DNA from: Solobacterium sp.
GTDB lineage: Bacteria > Bacillota_I > Bacilli_A > Erysipelotrichales > Erysipelotrichaceae
Length of the DNA: 64,000 bases
Assembly: GCA_024693325.1 (NCBI GenBank)
Contig: JAILLA010000073.1
Coordinates: 40,851 to 104,850 of the forward strand
Reading direction: 5' to 3'
Shown here: in pieces, positions 35,900 to 44,170 of the stretch
Layout of the letters: each line of letters opens with the position of its first letter
Numbering within the stretch: the stretch's first letter is position 1
Notes under the pieces: generated by a model
Told to the model about the DNA's origin: nothing
The model's database searches: none
What the model saw: the letters and a program-made list of their open reading frames with translations, nothing else
Made by a program: the position numbers and the translations under genes

Positions 35900-36421
35900 A
35901 TGGAAATAAGAGAACTGAAACGCAGGGATCCTGAAATGAAGGAAGTCAGACGTCTGTATGAAGCGTCGTTTCCCGGAAATGAAAAGATGCCGTTCCGCAT
36001 CATCCTGAAAATGCTGGATGAGCATCACAAGCTGTATCTCATCACAGAAGATGCACAGATCATCGGCTTTGTGTATATGTATCTGGATACGGTATCGTTT
36101 CTTTACTATTTCGCTGTGGAAGAGGAATTCAGAGGCAGGGGGTACGGCACGCGTATCCTGCATATGCTGAAGGGGATCGGGAATACGGAAAAGATCGTCC
36201 TGGATATCGAACGGGTCACAGATGATATGACCGAAGCAGATGAAGCGTTCAGAAGATTGCGGTTTTATGAACGTGCAGGATATGCCCGCACCGGTATCCG
36301 CTACTGGTTCTTCGCAGATTACGAGCTCATCGCCGATCCTCCCGGGTATACGGAAGAAGAATACCGCAAACTGGCGCATCAGATCTGGGGGAACTATGCG
36401 AAATTCATCAGATATCAATAA
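35900..36421 (+). CDS. GNAT family N-acetyltransferase
   Basis: A 173-residue acetyltransferase. The acetyl-CoA motif FRGRGYGTRIL (about 80-90) follows the beta strand FLYYFAVEEE; ERAGYARTGIRYWF is the C-terminal motif B region. The substrate is unknown. The ATG at 35900 is preferred over the TTG two codons earlier. No ribosome site is visible; see the adjacent promoter. Confidence 0.85.
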   Translation: MEIRELKRRDPEMKEVRRLYEASFPGNEKMPFRIILKMLDEHHKLYLITEDAQIIGFVYMYLDTVSFLYYFAVEEEFRGRGYGTRILHMLKGIGNTEKIVLDIERVTDDMTEADEAFRRLRFYERAGYARTGIRYWFFADYELIADPPGYTEEEYRKLAHQIWGNYAKFIRYQ

Positions 36422-36443
36422 AAAAGGACCGGAGTCCTTTTTT
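36420..36443. terminator. Bidirectional terminator between GNAT and hsp20 genes
   Basis: AAAAAGGAC / GTCCTTTTT with loop CGGA and T-runs on both strands. It starts at the GNAT stop codon. Confidence 0.85.
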
Positions 36444-36455
36444 GAGTTGCTGTGA

Positions 36456-36899
36456 TCAGTCGATCGTGATGTATTTCTGCTCTTCGGGCTGATGTTCAAC
36501 AGCCTTGGTATTGGGAACTGTCAGATGGAGCTCACCGTTTTCAAACGATGCCTTGATGTCCTCCTCCTTAATGTTCTCACCTACATAGAAGCTTCTGGAA
36601 GCACTGCCTGAGTAACGTTCCTGACGGATGATGTTGCCCTTGGCGTCCTTCTCTTCGTTTGTTTCGTTGCGCTTTGCTTCAATGACCAGATTGCCGTTTT
36701 TCAGAGATAACTTGATGTCTTCCTTTTTGTATCCGGGAAGCGCTACATTCAGCAGATAATTGCCGTCTTTCTCTGTGATATCGGTCCTCATGATGTCATT
36801 GGTCCTGTTTGATGTGAAGAACGGTGCGGTGAATGCATCATCGAAGATGTCATCAAACAGATCATAAGCTCTTCTTCTTTCAGGTAAAAATCCAAACAT
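36456..36899 (-). CDS. Small heat-shock protein, Hsp20/alpha-crystallin family
   Basis: A 147-residue chaperone. The alpha-crystallin domain (about 40-135) has NYLLNVALPGYKKEDIKLSLKNGNLVIEA and the signature ASFENGELHLTVP. The C-terminal ITI provides the I-x-I anchor for oligomer assembly. It is an ATP-independent holdase in the cytoplasm. The start at 36899 follows GAGGAGG. The upstream CIRCE element and leader hairpin indicate heat-shock control by HrcA. Confidence 0.93.
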   Translation of the reverse strand: MFGFLPERRRAYDLFDDIFDDAFTAPFFTSNRTNDIMRTDITEKDGNYLLNVALPGYKKEDIKLSLKNGNLVIEAKRNETNEEKDAKGNIIRQERYSGSASRSFYVGENIKEEDIKASFENGELHLTVPNTKAVEHQPEEQKYITID

Positions 36900-36968
36900 A
36901 ATTTCCTCCTCGTTCACTCACGTGTTGATCCGTTTTACGTCGTGCACTTGGTTGGAACTTTTCTTTTT

Positions 36969-36987
36969 GTAAGCTTCTTTTGCTTAC
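36969..36987 (-). promoter_or_regulatory. Hairpin in the hsp20 5' leader
   Basis: GTAAGC / GCTTAC with a 7-nt loop, just downstream of the predicted transcription start and about 70 nt before the ATG. It may stabilise the mRNA. Confidence 0.4.
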
Positions 36988-37008
36988 ACCTATAATATAG
37001 CACGCTTT

Positions 37009-37035
37009 TTAGCACTTGCAAGTGGTAAGTGCTAA
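37009..37035 (-). promoter_or_regulatory. CIRCE operator (HrcA site) with overlapping promoter
   Basis: TTAGCACTT, 9 nt, AAGTGCTAA: the CIRCE inverted repeat with one symmetric change from TTAGCACTC. On the minus strand a -35-like TTGCAA lies inside it and TATATT follows 16 nt later, so HrcA binding would block the hsp20 promoter. Confidence 0.88.
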
Positions 37036-37179
37036 AATTTGAGAAAAAATATTGTTTTTTAGCAAGCAAATACAAAAATCAGCCTGTTTTCAGCGAAATT
37101 AATGTTTGACACATATCGCTTCATTGAAAAGACGTATAGAATATAGGAGCTGTTTAACAGCAGACCAGGAGGAAAGAAA

Positions 37180-38058
37180 ATGAAAAAGATGATGAATATG
37201 ATGTTTGCCGCAGCATTGCTGTGCACTGTCACAGGCTGCTCAGGCAAAACAGATAATGAACCGGCACCTGCCGTTTCCGAAACACCTGCAGCGGAAGCTG
37301 CTGAGACCGTTTCTGCAGAGCCGGTCAGCACGGCTGAAGCAGGACAGAATCCTGTCATGAACTTTGTCGGATCCTATGCGGCTGACAGAGCAAGCATATT
37401 GGTTGAGGCTGATGGCACAGACGGTGCAAAGTTTACCGTGAAATGGTCAGACAGTGCAGCCGAAACCAATGAATGGACAATGTCCGGCAAGTTCGATGAA
37501 AAAGATACAAGTGTTTCCTATGACAACGGAGTCAGGAAAAAGCTTGTTTTCAATGAAAAGGGCGAGAAGACTGCGGATGAAACAGTTTACGAGAACGGAA
37601 AAGGCAAGGTCGTATTTGACTATGATGCAGGTACACTGACATGGACTGATGAACTGGAACATATCGCTGATGATCTTGTCTTCGGATTTGTTCCGGCAGC
37701 CGCTGCTGAATCAGAAGGAGCACAGTTCCTCGGCCGCTGGGTATGCGGAAGGGCTATGATCGAAGTTACCGAAGCAGATGGCGATATGCCCTACAATGTT
37801 ATGATCACATGGTCCAATACGGCCGCTGAACATACAGAATGGGTATATGACTGCTACTATGACGGCGAAGCGCTCGTTTCCAATGAAACAGGTACAAAGA
37901 CAACGATCGTCTTCAATGAAAAAGGTGAGGTCACTTCATCTGATGAGGCATTCAATGACGGTGCGGTACGTCTGACTGTCAATGATAAAGGCATGCTGGT
38001 ATGGGAAGAATTCAAAGAAGATGCCGGCAAAGACATGGAGTTTGAAAAAATCGACTGA
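37180..38058 (+). CDS. Lipoprotein with two tandem homologous domains, function unknown
   Basis: A 292-residue protein with lipobox TVTGC and an Ala/Glu/Pro linker. Two homologous domains follow. One covers about 62-165 (FVGSYAADRASILVEADG, KWSDSAAETNEW, KLVFNEKGE). The other covers about 180-290 (FLGRWVCGRAMIEVTEADG, TWSNTAAEHTEW, TIVFNEKGE). Both are beta-rich and may be calycin- or barrel-like. I do not recognise the family. The start follows CAGGAGG, and the gene is monocistronic with its own terminator. Confidence 0.75.
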   Translation: MKKMMNMMFAAALLCTVTGCSGKTDNEPAPAVSETPAAEAAETVSAEPVSTAEAGQNPVMNFVGSYAADRASILVEADGTDGAKFTVKWSDSAAETNEWTMSGKFDEKDTSVSYDNGVRKKLVFNEKGEKTADETVYENGKGKVVFDYDAGTLTWTDELEHIADDLVFGFVPAAAAESEGAQFLGRWVCGRAMIEVTEADGDMPYNVMITWSNTAAEHTEWVYDCYYDGEALVSNETGTKTTIVFNEKGEVTSSDEAFNDGAVRLTVNDKGMLVWEEFKEDAGKDMEFEKID

Positions 38059-38068
38059 TCATGATCTG

Positions 38069-38098
38069 CTCCCTCCGGAAGATACCGGAGGGAGTTTT
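38069..38098 (+). terminator. Rho-independent terminator after the duplicated-domain lipoprotein
   Basis: CTCCCTCCGG / CCGGAGGGAG, perfect 10-bp stem, followed by TTTT. Confidence 0.85.
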
Positions 38099-38213
38099 AT
38101 AATGTTGACGTATAATAAAAAGAAAGAGTGCGCATGATCGTTTCATCTGATATCCTTATGATTCATAAGGACATATGTCTGGCAATGCCGCAGATGCTTT
38201 CCGGGAGGTGTAT

Positions 38214-39179
38214 ATGGTAAGAAAGAAAAAGGAAATCCTGATTCCAAGGATCGGCAAAACCACATGGAAGAAGCTGGATCCGGACGGGATCGACATAGAC
38301 TGGGAACTTGAACAGCTGCCGGGCTATTTCTCGGAATATATCGCGGATTATCTGGAAGAGGAAGATCATGAACCGGATCCGGATCAGAAGATCAAGGTGG
38401 TCATGCTGGGGACTGATTATCTGAAGTGGCTGGATAAGCTGGAAATAGATGACAGTGATGCGGCAAGACAGGTCTATATGGAACATGTCGAGGATGAGAC
38501 GGCTGAACAGCTTCTGAAACGCAATCATATGAACACAGACCGTTATCTGATGGCTTTGCCGTTGATCGTCAAATTCCTGCCGGCATTCAACGGAGTCCTG
38601 CAGACAGAATACAGACTGCCTGTGGAACTGTGCGTCAAAATGGAACAGGCAATTGCCGGACTGTATCCGGACACAAAGATCATCGTGCCCGGAACCATAT
38701 GCAAGTCAGTCGATATCTCTACAGTCAATCCGGAAAACTGGTTCCACGTGATCTTTGAGGAGAAAGAACATCATCCTGACTGGATCATTTCCACCCAGGA
38801 CTATGAATCACCGTTCCTGCCGCTGGCGATCCTGTATATTCCGTTTGTGATGGAACATACATGCCGGAAGGCGGTATTTACGTATGATGAATTCGTCAAC
38901 GGTGATGAATTCCATATGAATACATATGACGCGTCTCAAACAGATGGATTTGATCAGATCCTTGATGATATGACAGAGCTTCTCAAGGATTCCGGTATAT
39001 TTGAAGAGTCCCAACTTACGTTGATCGCGGATATTCCGCCTTTCGATTCTGCTTACCAGCATGAACGTTTCTGGCTCCATCGGGTCTATGAGGAATTTGT
39101 TGAAAGCATGGAAGATCTGATGGAAACCGAACTGACTGATCTGGGGCTGAAGGATACGAATAAAAAATTCAGAGCATAG
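38214..39179 (+). CDS. Hypothetical protein (321 aa)
   Basis: I do not recognise this protein. It is soluble, acidic and without a signal peptide. It begins with a basic stretch (MVRKKKEILIPRIGKTTWKKLDPDGIDIDW) and is mostly helical-looking, with short hydrophobic strands (ALPLIVKFLPAFNGVL; LPLAILYIPFVMEHTC). The ATG at 38214 is preferred, as GGGAGG lies 8 nt upstream. The CCA-adding enzyme gene starts 13 bp downstream, so the two are likely cotranscribed. Confidence 0.7.
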   Translation: MVRKKKEILIPRIGKTTWKKLDPDGIDIDWELEQLPGYFSEYIADYLEEEDHEPDPDQKIKVVMLGTDYLKWLDKLEIDDSDAARQVYMEHVEDETAEQLLKRNHMNTDRYLMALPLIVKFLPAFNGVLQTEYRLPVELCVKMEQAIAGLYPDTKIIVPGTICKSVDISTVNPENWFHVIFEEKEHHPDWIISTQDYESPFLPLAILYIPFVMEHTCRKAVFTYDEFVNGDEFHMNTYDASQTDGFDQILDDMTELLKDSGIFEESQLTLIADIPPFDSAYQHERFWLHRVYEEFVESMEDLMETELTDLGLKDTNKKFRA

Positions 39180-39192
39180 AAAGAGTAAATAC

Positions 39193-40575
39193 ATGAAGTT
39201 TTCCGAAGAAGCAGTATTCATTGTAAAAACGCTCCGTGATCACGGAACGGCTTTTGTGGTGGGCGGCTGTGTCAGAGACAAGCTTATGGGTGTTGACGTG
39301 CATGATGAAGATATCACCACCAGCATCCTGCCTCAGAAAGTTTCGGAGATCTTCAAAGAACTCGGATATCCTGTGATCCCTACAGGGATCAAGCACGGGA
39401 CAGTCACTGTGCTGATCAATAGAAAACCGTATGAAATAACGACATACAGGATCGACGGGAACTATACGGATGGAAGACATCCGGACAGTATTTCGTTTAC
39501 TGCTGATGTCAAAGATGATCTGGCCAGACGTGATTTTACGATCAATGCGATCGCATATGATCCCGTCAATGATGAGATCATCGATCCTTATCATGGGATC
39601 GATGATATTAAAAACAAGATCGTCCGCGCAGTCGGTGATCCCAATGACCGTATCGCGGAGGACCGTCTCAGAATGATGCGGGCAGTGCGCTTTGCGGCAG
39701 AAAAGGGTATGGTGATCGAACCGGGCCTGTACCGTGCGGTCAGAAACTATGCACATGAGATCACCTCTGTTTCTGCGGAGAGGATCGGTGAGGAACTGCA
39801 TAAAATGATGACCGGCAGGGATCCCCGTGAGGCGCTTGTTCTTCTTCACAGGACAAGACTGCTTGAAGCGTTCGCACCGGAACTGGATATACTGTTTGAT
39901 ACACCGCAGAATAATCCTCACCATATTTATGATGCAGGGCATCATACAGCGGCTGTATTGAAAGACATTGAAAGCACGGACGATGTGCTTCGTTTTGCGG
40001 CACTCTTTCATGATGCCGGGAAGGCAGCAGTAAGAACAACGGATGAGAAGGGGATCGATCATTTTTACGGACATCCTGCAGTATCCGCAAAGATCGCTCA
40101 TCAGGTCATGAAGCGCCTGAAATATTCCAACAGGCTGATCGACGGGACCGTGCTCCTTGTAAAACACCACGAGGAGATCGGAGACCCCAAAATGAATATG
40201 GCAAAATATCTGTTCAGAAACCAGGACATCGCTTCACCGGAAATCATGAAGCAGCTGTTCATCCTCAGAAGGGCTGATGTATCAGGACAGAATCCTGATA
40301 CCTGGCAGAAAAAGTATGATGATATGGACGCTCTGGAACAGAAACTGGCGCGGATCACTGTCTTCTCGGAAAAAGATCTGGCAGTTAACGGGAATGATCT
40401 GATCGGATATCTCCGCGATCGGGGAATCGTATTGAAGGGGCATGATGTCGGACTGCTGAAAAACAGTCTTCTGCATGCTGTGATGGTTGAAAAAGAGGAA
40501 AACACAAAAGAGCATCTGCTGACCATCTGTGAGAAACGTTACAGAATGATTCTGAAGGAAAAAGGAAATTCGTAA
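39193..40575 (+). CDS. cca: CCA-adding tRNA nucleotidyltransferase with HD domain
   Basis: A 460-residue class II tRNA nucleotidyltransferase. GTAFVVGGCVRDKLMG and the acidic DVHDEDITTS form the nucleotidyl-transfer site. RRDFTINAIAYD and EDRLRMMRAVRFAAE are the family motifs for nucleotide selection. The C-terminal half has an HD motif in ALFHDAGKAAV. The enzyme builds or repairs tRNA 3' CCA, which is needed here because none of the window's tRNA genes encodes CCA. The tRNA-His gene follows downstream. Confidence 0.93.
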   Translation: MKFSEEAVFIVKTLRDHGTAFVVGGCVRDKLMGVDVHDEDITTSILPQKVSEIFKELGYPVIPTGIKHGTVTVLINRKPYEITTYRIDGNYTDGRHPDSISFTADVKDDLARRDFTINAIAYDPVNDEIIDPYHGIDDIKNKIVRAVGDPNDRIAEDRLRMMRAVRFAAEKGMVIEPGLYRAVRNYAHEITSVSAERIGEELHKMMTGRDPREALVLLHRTRLLEAFAPELDILFDTPQNNPHHIYDAGHHTAAVLKDIESTDDVLRFAALFHDAGKAAVRTTDEKGIDHFYGHPAVSAKIAHQVMKRLKYSNRLIDGTVLLVKHHEEIGDPKMNMAKYLFRNQDIASPEIMKQLFILRRADVSGQNPDTWQKKYDDMDALEQKLARITVFSEKDLAVNGNDLIGYLRDRGIVLKGHDVGLLKNSLLHAVMVEKEENTKEHLLTICEKRYRMILKEKGNS

Positions 40576-40626
40576 ATCTTTTCTTGCACTGCAGGGAGGT
40601 TTAAGGTAGAATAACTATTGCCTTAT

Positions 40627-40701
40627 GGCGGCTATGGTGAAGTTGGTCAACACACTGGATTGTGGCTCCAGCACTCGTGGGTTCGAGTCCCACTAGTCGC
40701 C
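40627..40701 (+). tRNA. tRNA-His (anticodon GTG)
   Basis: Acceptor GCGGCTA / TAGTCGC with an extra 5' G at 40627 opposite a C73, the identity pair of tRNA-His. The anticodon stem CTGGA/TCCAG holds TTGTGGC, anticodon GTG; the T-loop is GTTCGAGTCC. CCA is not encoded. Confidence 0.95.
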
Positions 40702-40712
40702 CGTAAGAATAG

Positions 40713-40746
40713 ATGGCCGCATGTTTGTGCGGTCATTTTTATTTTT
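40713..40746 (+). terminator. Rho-independent terminator after tRNA-His
   Basis: ATGGCCGCA / TGCGGTCAT, 9-bp stem with one wobble, followed by TTTTTATTTTT. Confidence 0.8.
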
Positions 40747-40894
40747 CATAGCGGATGTCTATTTCTGAGGTGTCTGCTGTCCTGATAAAAACGATCTGTC
40801 CTGAAGCCTGCAGGTCACTAAACCTGCTGCAGGGAAGCTTACGCGGTTGTCTGGAACCAGTGATCGTTCTGCATCATAAAACAGTTCATACGAT

Positions 40895-40949
40895 AAAAAA
40901 GAAGATCCGGAAGTGTTCTGTGTGATCCACAGAACGATCCGGATCTTTT
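40895..40949 (-). terminator. Terminator after the Fe-S aldo/keto reductase
   Basis: In the minus direction, AAGATCCGGA and GTTCTGTG pair with CACAGAAC and TCCGGATCTT, followed by CTTTTTT. The long two-part stem is also partly able to act in the plus direction. The 150 bp between it and the tRNA-His terminator hold no convincing gene. Confidence 0.75.
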
Positions 40950-40975
40950 CGTGTGCAGATGAGTTTGTAAACAGA

Positions 40976-42094
40976 TCAGCCTTCCAGAGGTCTGCATTCC
41001 TCAAGAAGGGAAATGATCGGGAGATGCTGAGGACATGCGGCTTCGCACTGACCGCACTGGATGCAGTCACTGGCTTTGCCTTTGCCTTGGGTAACGATCG
41101 TATATTCTCTCTTTGTGCGGAATTCGGGACTGCCTTTTTTGCGGTTCTGAACTGTGAAGATCTCCGGGATCGGAATGCCCATCGGGCAGCCCTTGGTGCA
41201 GTAATGGCAGGCTGTGCAGGGAATGGACTTATCCGCGTTCAACGCTTCAACAGCCTTAGCGATCACTTCTTCTTCATGTTCGGTGAGCGGTTTGAATTCA
41301 CGCATGAAGCTGAGGTTATCCTTCATCTGTTCGACGGAACTCATGCCGCTTAATACTGCCAGAAGGTTATCCTTGGACGCAACATACCGGATCGCCCATG
41401 AAGCGTAGGATGCACCGGTGTTTTCTGCGTCAAATACAGCCTTGACCGTATCGATCGGATCAGAGAGGAGACCGCCTTTGACAGGCTCCATGACCGTGAC
41501 CGGTTTGCCATGCTCTTTGCAGATCTCCCAGTTGCGGCGGGCAGCGACTCCGGGATTCTCCCAGTCGGCATAATTGATCTGCAGCTGGACAAATTCCACG
41601 TCCGGATGTTTTTCGAGCAGTTCTTCCAGAAGCGCAGGATCTCCATGGAAAGAAAAACCATAGTGCTTGACCAGACCCTGTTCTTTCAGTTCCTTTACAT
41701 AATCCCAGATACCGTATTCTTCGTATTTCTGATAGTTGCTGCGCTGCACAGCATGGACCAGATAATAGTCAAAATAACCGGCATTTGTGCGTTCAAGACT
41801 GGTCTGCATCTCCTGTTTTGCCTCTTCCTCCGAGATGCCGGATCCAGGCTGGATGATCAGCTTGCTGGCAAGGGTATAGGAATCACGGGGATATCTGTCG
41901 ACCAGCGCTTTGCGGATGGCTTCTTCACTGCCGGGATAAACAAATGCTGTGTCGAAATAAGTTCCGCCCGCATTCATGAACAGGTCCACCATTTCGGCAG
42001 TCTGTTCAACATCGATCGTACCGTCTGTATTCCTCGGCAGGCGCATCAGCCCGAAGCCGAGTCTTAACTTTTCTTTTCCTGTAAATACACTCAT
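40976..42094 (-). CDS. Aldo/keto reductase with C-terminal ferredoxin-type clusters
   Basis: A 372-residue protein. The N-terminal TIM barrel has GLMRLPRN, NAGGTYFDTAFVY (catalytic Asp/Tyr), and the Lys in LASKLI. The C-terminal portion carries CTACHYCTKGCPMGI and CIQCGQCEAACPQHLP, two [4Fe-4S] motifs. This two-domain oxidoreductase family is widespread in anaerobes; the substrate is unknown. The start follows GAAGGAG. It is monocistronic, divergent from gpmI. Confidence 0.88.
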   Translation of the reverse strand: MSVFTGKEKLRLGFGLMRLPRNTDGTIDVEQTAEMVDLFMNAGGTYFDTAFVYPGSEEAIRKALVDRYPRDSYTLASKLIIQPGSGISEEEAKQEMQTSLERTNAGYFDYYLVHAVQRSNYQKYEEYGIWDYVKELKEQGLVKHYGFSFHGDPALLEELLEKHPDVEFVQLQINYADWENPGVAARRNWEICKEHGKPVTVMEPVKGGLLSDPIDTVKAVFDAENTGASYASWAIRYVASKDNLLAVLSGMSSVEQMKDNLSFMREFKPLTEHEEEVIAKAVEALNADKSIPCTACHYCTKGCPMGIPIPEIFTVQNRKKGSPEFRTKREYTIVTQGKGKASDCIQCGQCEAACPQHLPIISLLEECRPLEG

Positions 42095-42417
42095 ATGACA
42101 ACTCCTTCTATGGATATTATCGGCAAAAACAGGAGCTGTGTATATGATTATGATTGATTCGCCCGGATTTGGAACAGATATGATCAGTTTGCCGGAAGTT
42201 GGATAAAAATAATAGGTAATTCAGGAAAAACATTATAAAATAATAGCAGGTGTAATAACAGGTGAGCAGGGACATGTGTATGATCCCCTCTGATTCTGAA
42301 AATGCATGATAAAAGGGGAATGACAGGATATGAAGACCCTGTATGCATGACGGCTCGTTCATCTGGACAAAAGCAGGTAATCATACACTGGAAAGTATAA
42401 AAGGAGAATGTATTAAA
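42095..42417. other. Intergenic region between aldo/keto reductase and gpmI
   Basis: An AT-rich spacer of about 320 bp with no supported gene; the short minus-strand ORFs lack ribosome sites. It must hold both divergent promoters. Candidates are TTATAAAAT near 42232 (plus) and the segment around 42140-42160 (minus). No convincing riboswitch or operator was identified. Confidence 0.5.
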
Positions 42418-44001
42418 ATGGGAAAACCGGTAGTTTTAGTGGTAATGGACGGTGTAGGCTGGACTGAAAAGGACAACGGCAATGCTGTTCTCCATGCTTA
42501 CAAACCGCAGATCGACGAACTGATGAGCAAGTGGCCTCACACAACGATTAAGGCAAGCGGAACAGCTGTAGGCCTTCCTTCTGATGATGACATGGGCAAC
42601 TCCGAAGTCGGACACAATGCACTCGGATGCGGCCAGATCTATTCACAGGGTGCGAAACTTGTAAATGAGTCCATCGAAAGCGGAAAGATCTATGATTCCG
42701 AAGCCTGGAAAGGCGCTGTTGACTTCGTAAAGAGCCACAACGGCAAGATGCATTTCATCGGTCTGTTATCAGACGGCAATGTTCACTCCAATATTTCACA
42801 TCTGATCGCTATGCTGAAAGAATGCAAGAAGGAAGGCGTTAATGAAGTCAGAGTTCATATCCTGCTCGACGGAAGAGACGTTCCCGAAACAAGCGCGCTG
42901 CAGTATGTAGATCAGCTTGAAGACGTACTCAAAGAACTCAATGAATCCGGATTCCACGGCGTCATCGCCAGCGGCGGCGGCAGAATGTCCATTACGATGG
43001 ACCGTTATGAAGCTGACTGGTCCATGGTTGAAAGGGGATGGCATATCCATGTCATGGGCGACGGAAGAATGTTCGCAAGCGCAACTGAAGCGATCGAAAC
43101 ACTGCGTGCAGAAGGCGGTTATACAGACCAGTATCTGCCCGGATTCGTGATCGGCAAAGACGGCCAGCCTCTTGGACCGGTCGATGACGGCGATTCCGTG
43201 ATCCTTTATAACTTCCGCGGTGACAGAGCTGTCGAGATCTCCAAAGCGTTCGACTATATGAACACAGGATTCAACAGCTTCGATATGCCCAAGAAGCCGG
43301 ATGTATATTATGCAGGCATGCTGCAGTATGACGGCGACCTGAAGCTCCCGAACCACTTCCTGGTTGAACCGCCGCATATTGAGCACACACTGAGCGAATT
43401 CCTGGTAGATAAGGGTGTCGTATCCTTCGCTTGCTCAGAAACACAGAAATACGGTCATGTTACATATTTCTGGAACGGCAACCGTTCTGAAAAGTTCTCT
43501 GATGAACTGGAAACATGGGTAGAAGTGCCTTCCGATGTCATTCCGTTCGATCTGAAGCCCTGGATGAAGGCTACAGAAGTTACCGACCTCATGGTAGAAG
43601 CGATCGAATCCGGCAAATATCAGTTCCTGAGATGCAATTACCCGAACGGCGACATGGTCGGCCATACAGGCAACTATGAAGCAACACTGATCGGTGTCGA
43701 ATCCGTTGACCTGCAGCTGAGAAGGATCATGGACGCATGCAGGAAGATGGACTATACACTGCTGGTAACAGCAGACCACGGCAACTCCGACGAGATGTAT
43801 GACAAGGGCAAGAATCCTGACGGATCACCGAAACCCAAGACATCCCACTCCCTTGCTAAAGTTCCGTTCGCTGTATACAACGGTCCGGAAGGAACAGAAG
43901 TCAAGGAAGGCGACTTCGGTCTTGCAAACGTTGCTGCTACAGTCGTTAAGATCCTCGGCTACGAAGCACCTGAGCAGTGGCTGGAAGCTATCATCAAATA
44001 A
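42418..44001 (+). CDS. gpmI: 2,3-bisphosphoglycerate-independent phosphoglycerate mutase
   Basis: A 527-residue glycolytic enzyme that interconverts 3- and 2-phosphoglycerate using two Mn ions. The catalytic Ser62 lies in MGNSEVGHNALGCG, at the same number as in the well-studied Bacillus enzymes. VVMDGVGW at the N-terminus and LVTADHGNSDEMYD and KTSHSLAKVPF near the C-terminus supply metal ligands. The start at 42418 follows AAAAGGAG; the ORF track start 75 bp earlier is in the leader. Confidence 0.95.
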   Translation: MGKPVVLVVMDGVGWTEKDNGNAVLHAYKPQIDELMSKWPHTTIKASGTAVGLPSDDDMGNSEVGHNALGCGQIYSQGAKLVNESIESGKIYDSEAWKGAVDFVKSHNGKMHFIGLLSDGNVHSNISHLIAMLKECKKEGVNEVRVHILLDGRDVPETSALQYVDQLEDVLKELNESGFHGVIASGGGRMSITMDRYEADWSMVERGWHIHVMGDGRMFASATEAIETLRAEGGYTDQYLPGFVIGKDGQPLGPVDDGDSVILYNFRGDRAVEISKAFDYMNTGFNSFDMPKKPDVYYAGMLQYDGDLKLPNHFLVEPPHIEHTLSEFLVDKGVVSFACSETQKYGHVTYFWNGNRSEKFSDELETWVEVPSDVIPFDLKPWMKATEVTDLMVEAIESGKYQFLRCNYPNGDMVGHTGNYEATLIGVESVDLQLRRIMDACRKMDYTLLVTADHGNSDEMYDKGKNPDGSPKPKTSHSLAKVPFAVYNGPEGTEVKEGDFGLANVAATVVKILGYEAPEQWLEAIIK

Positions 44002-44032
44002 GTCTTTAGCGGCACTGAACGAAACATAGAAT

Positions 44033-44072
44033 ATCCCCGGTCTGAAGAAATGAAACAGACCGGGGATTTCTT
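44033..44072 (+). terminator. Rho-independent terminator after gpmI
   Basis: ATCCCCGGTCTG / CAGACCGGGGAT, perfect 12-bp stem, followed by TTCTTT. Confidence 0.88.
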
Positions 44073-44170
44073 TCGGAAACAACAGGGATTTACATGAGAT
44101 ACACGGGTATTTCCTGTCAATCTGCAGATCGGATGGTGTATGATGTTGTCATTCTATGCCGGAGGGGGAT

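Noticed and set aside
40627-40701. tRNA-His as an integration hot spot
   Set aside because: Flanking genes are ordinary housekeeping genes, and there is no recombinase or repeat of the tRNA end nearby.
40747-40894. Possible gene between tRNA-His and the Fe-S aldo/keto reductase
   Set aside because: The 103-aa minus-strand ORF there overlaps the reductase end and terminator and has no family match.
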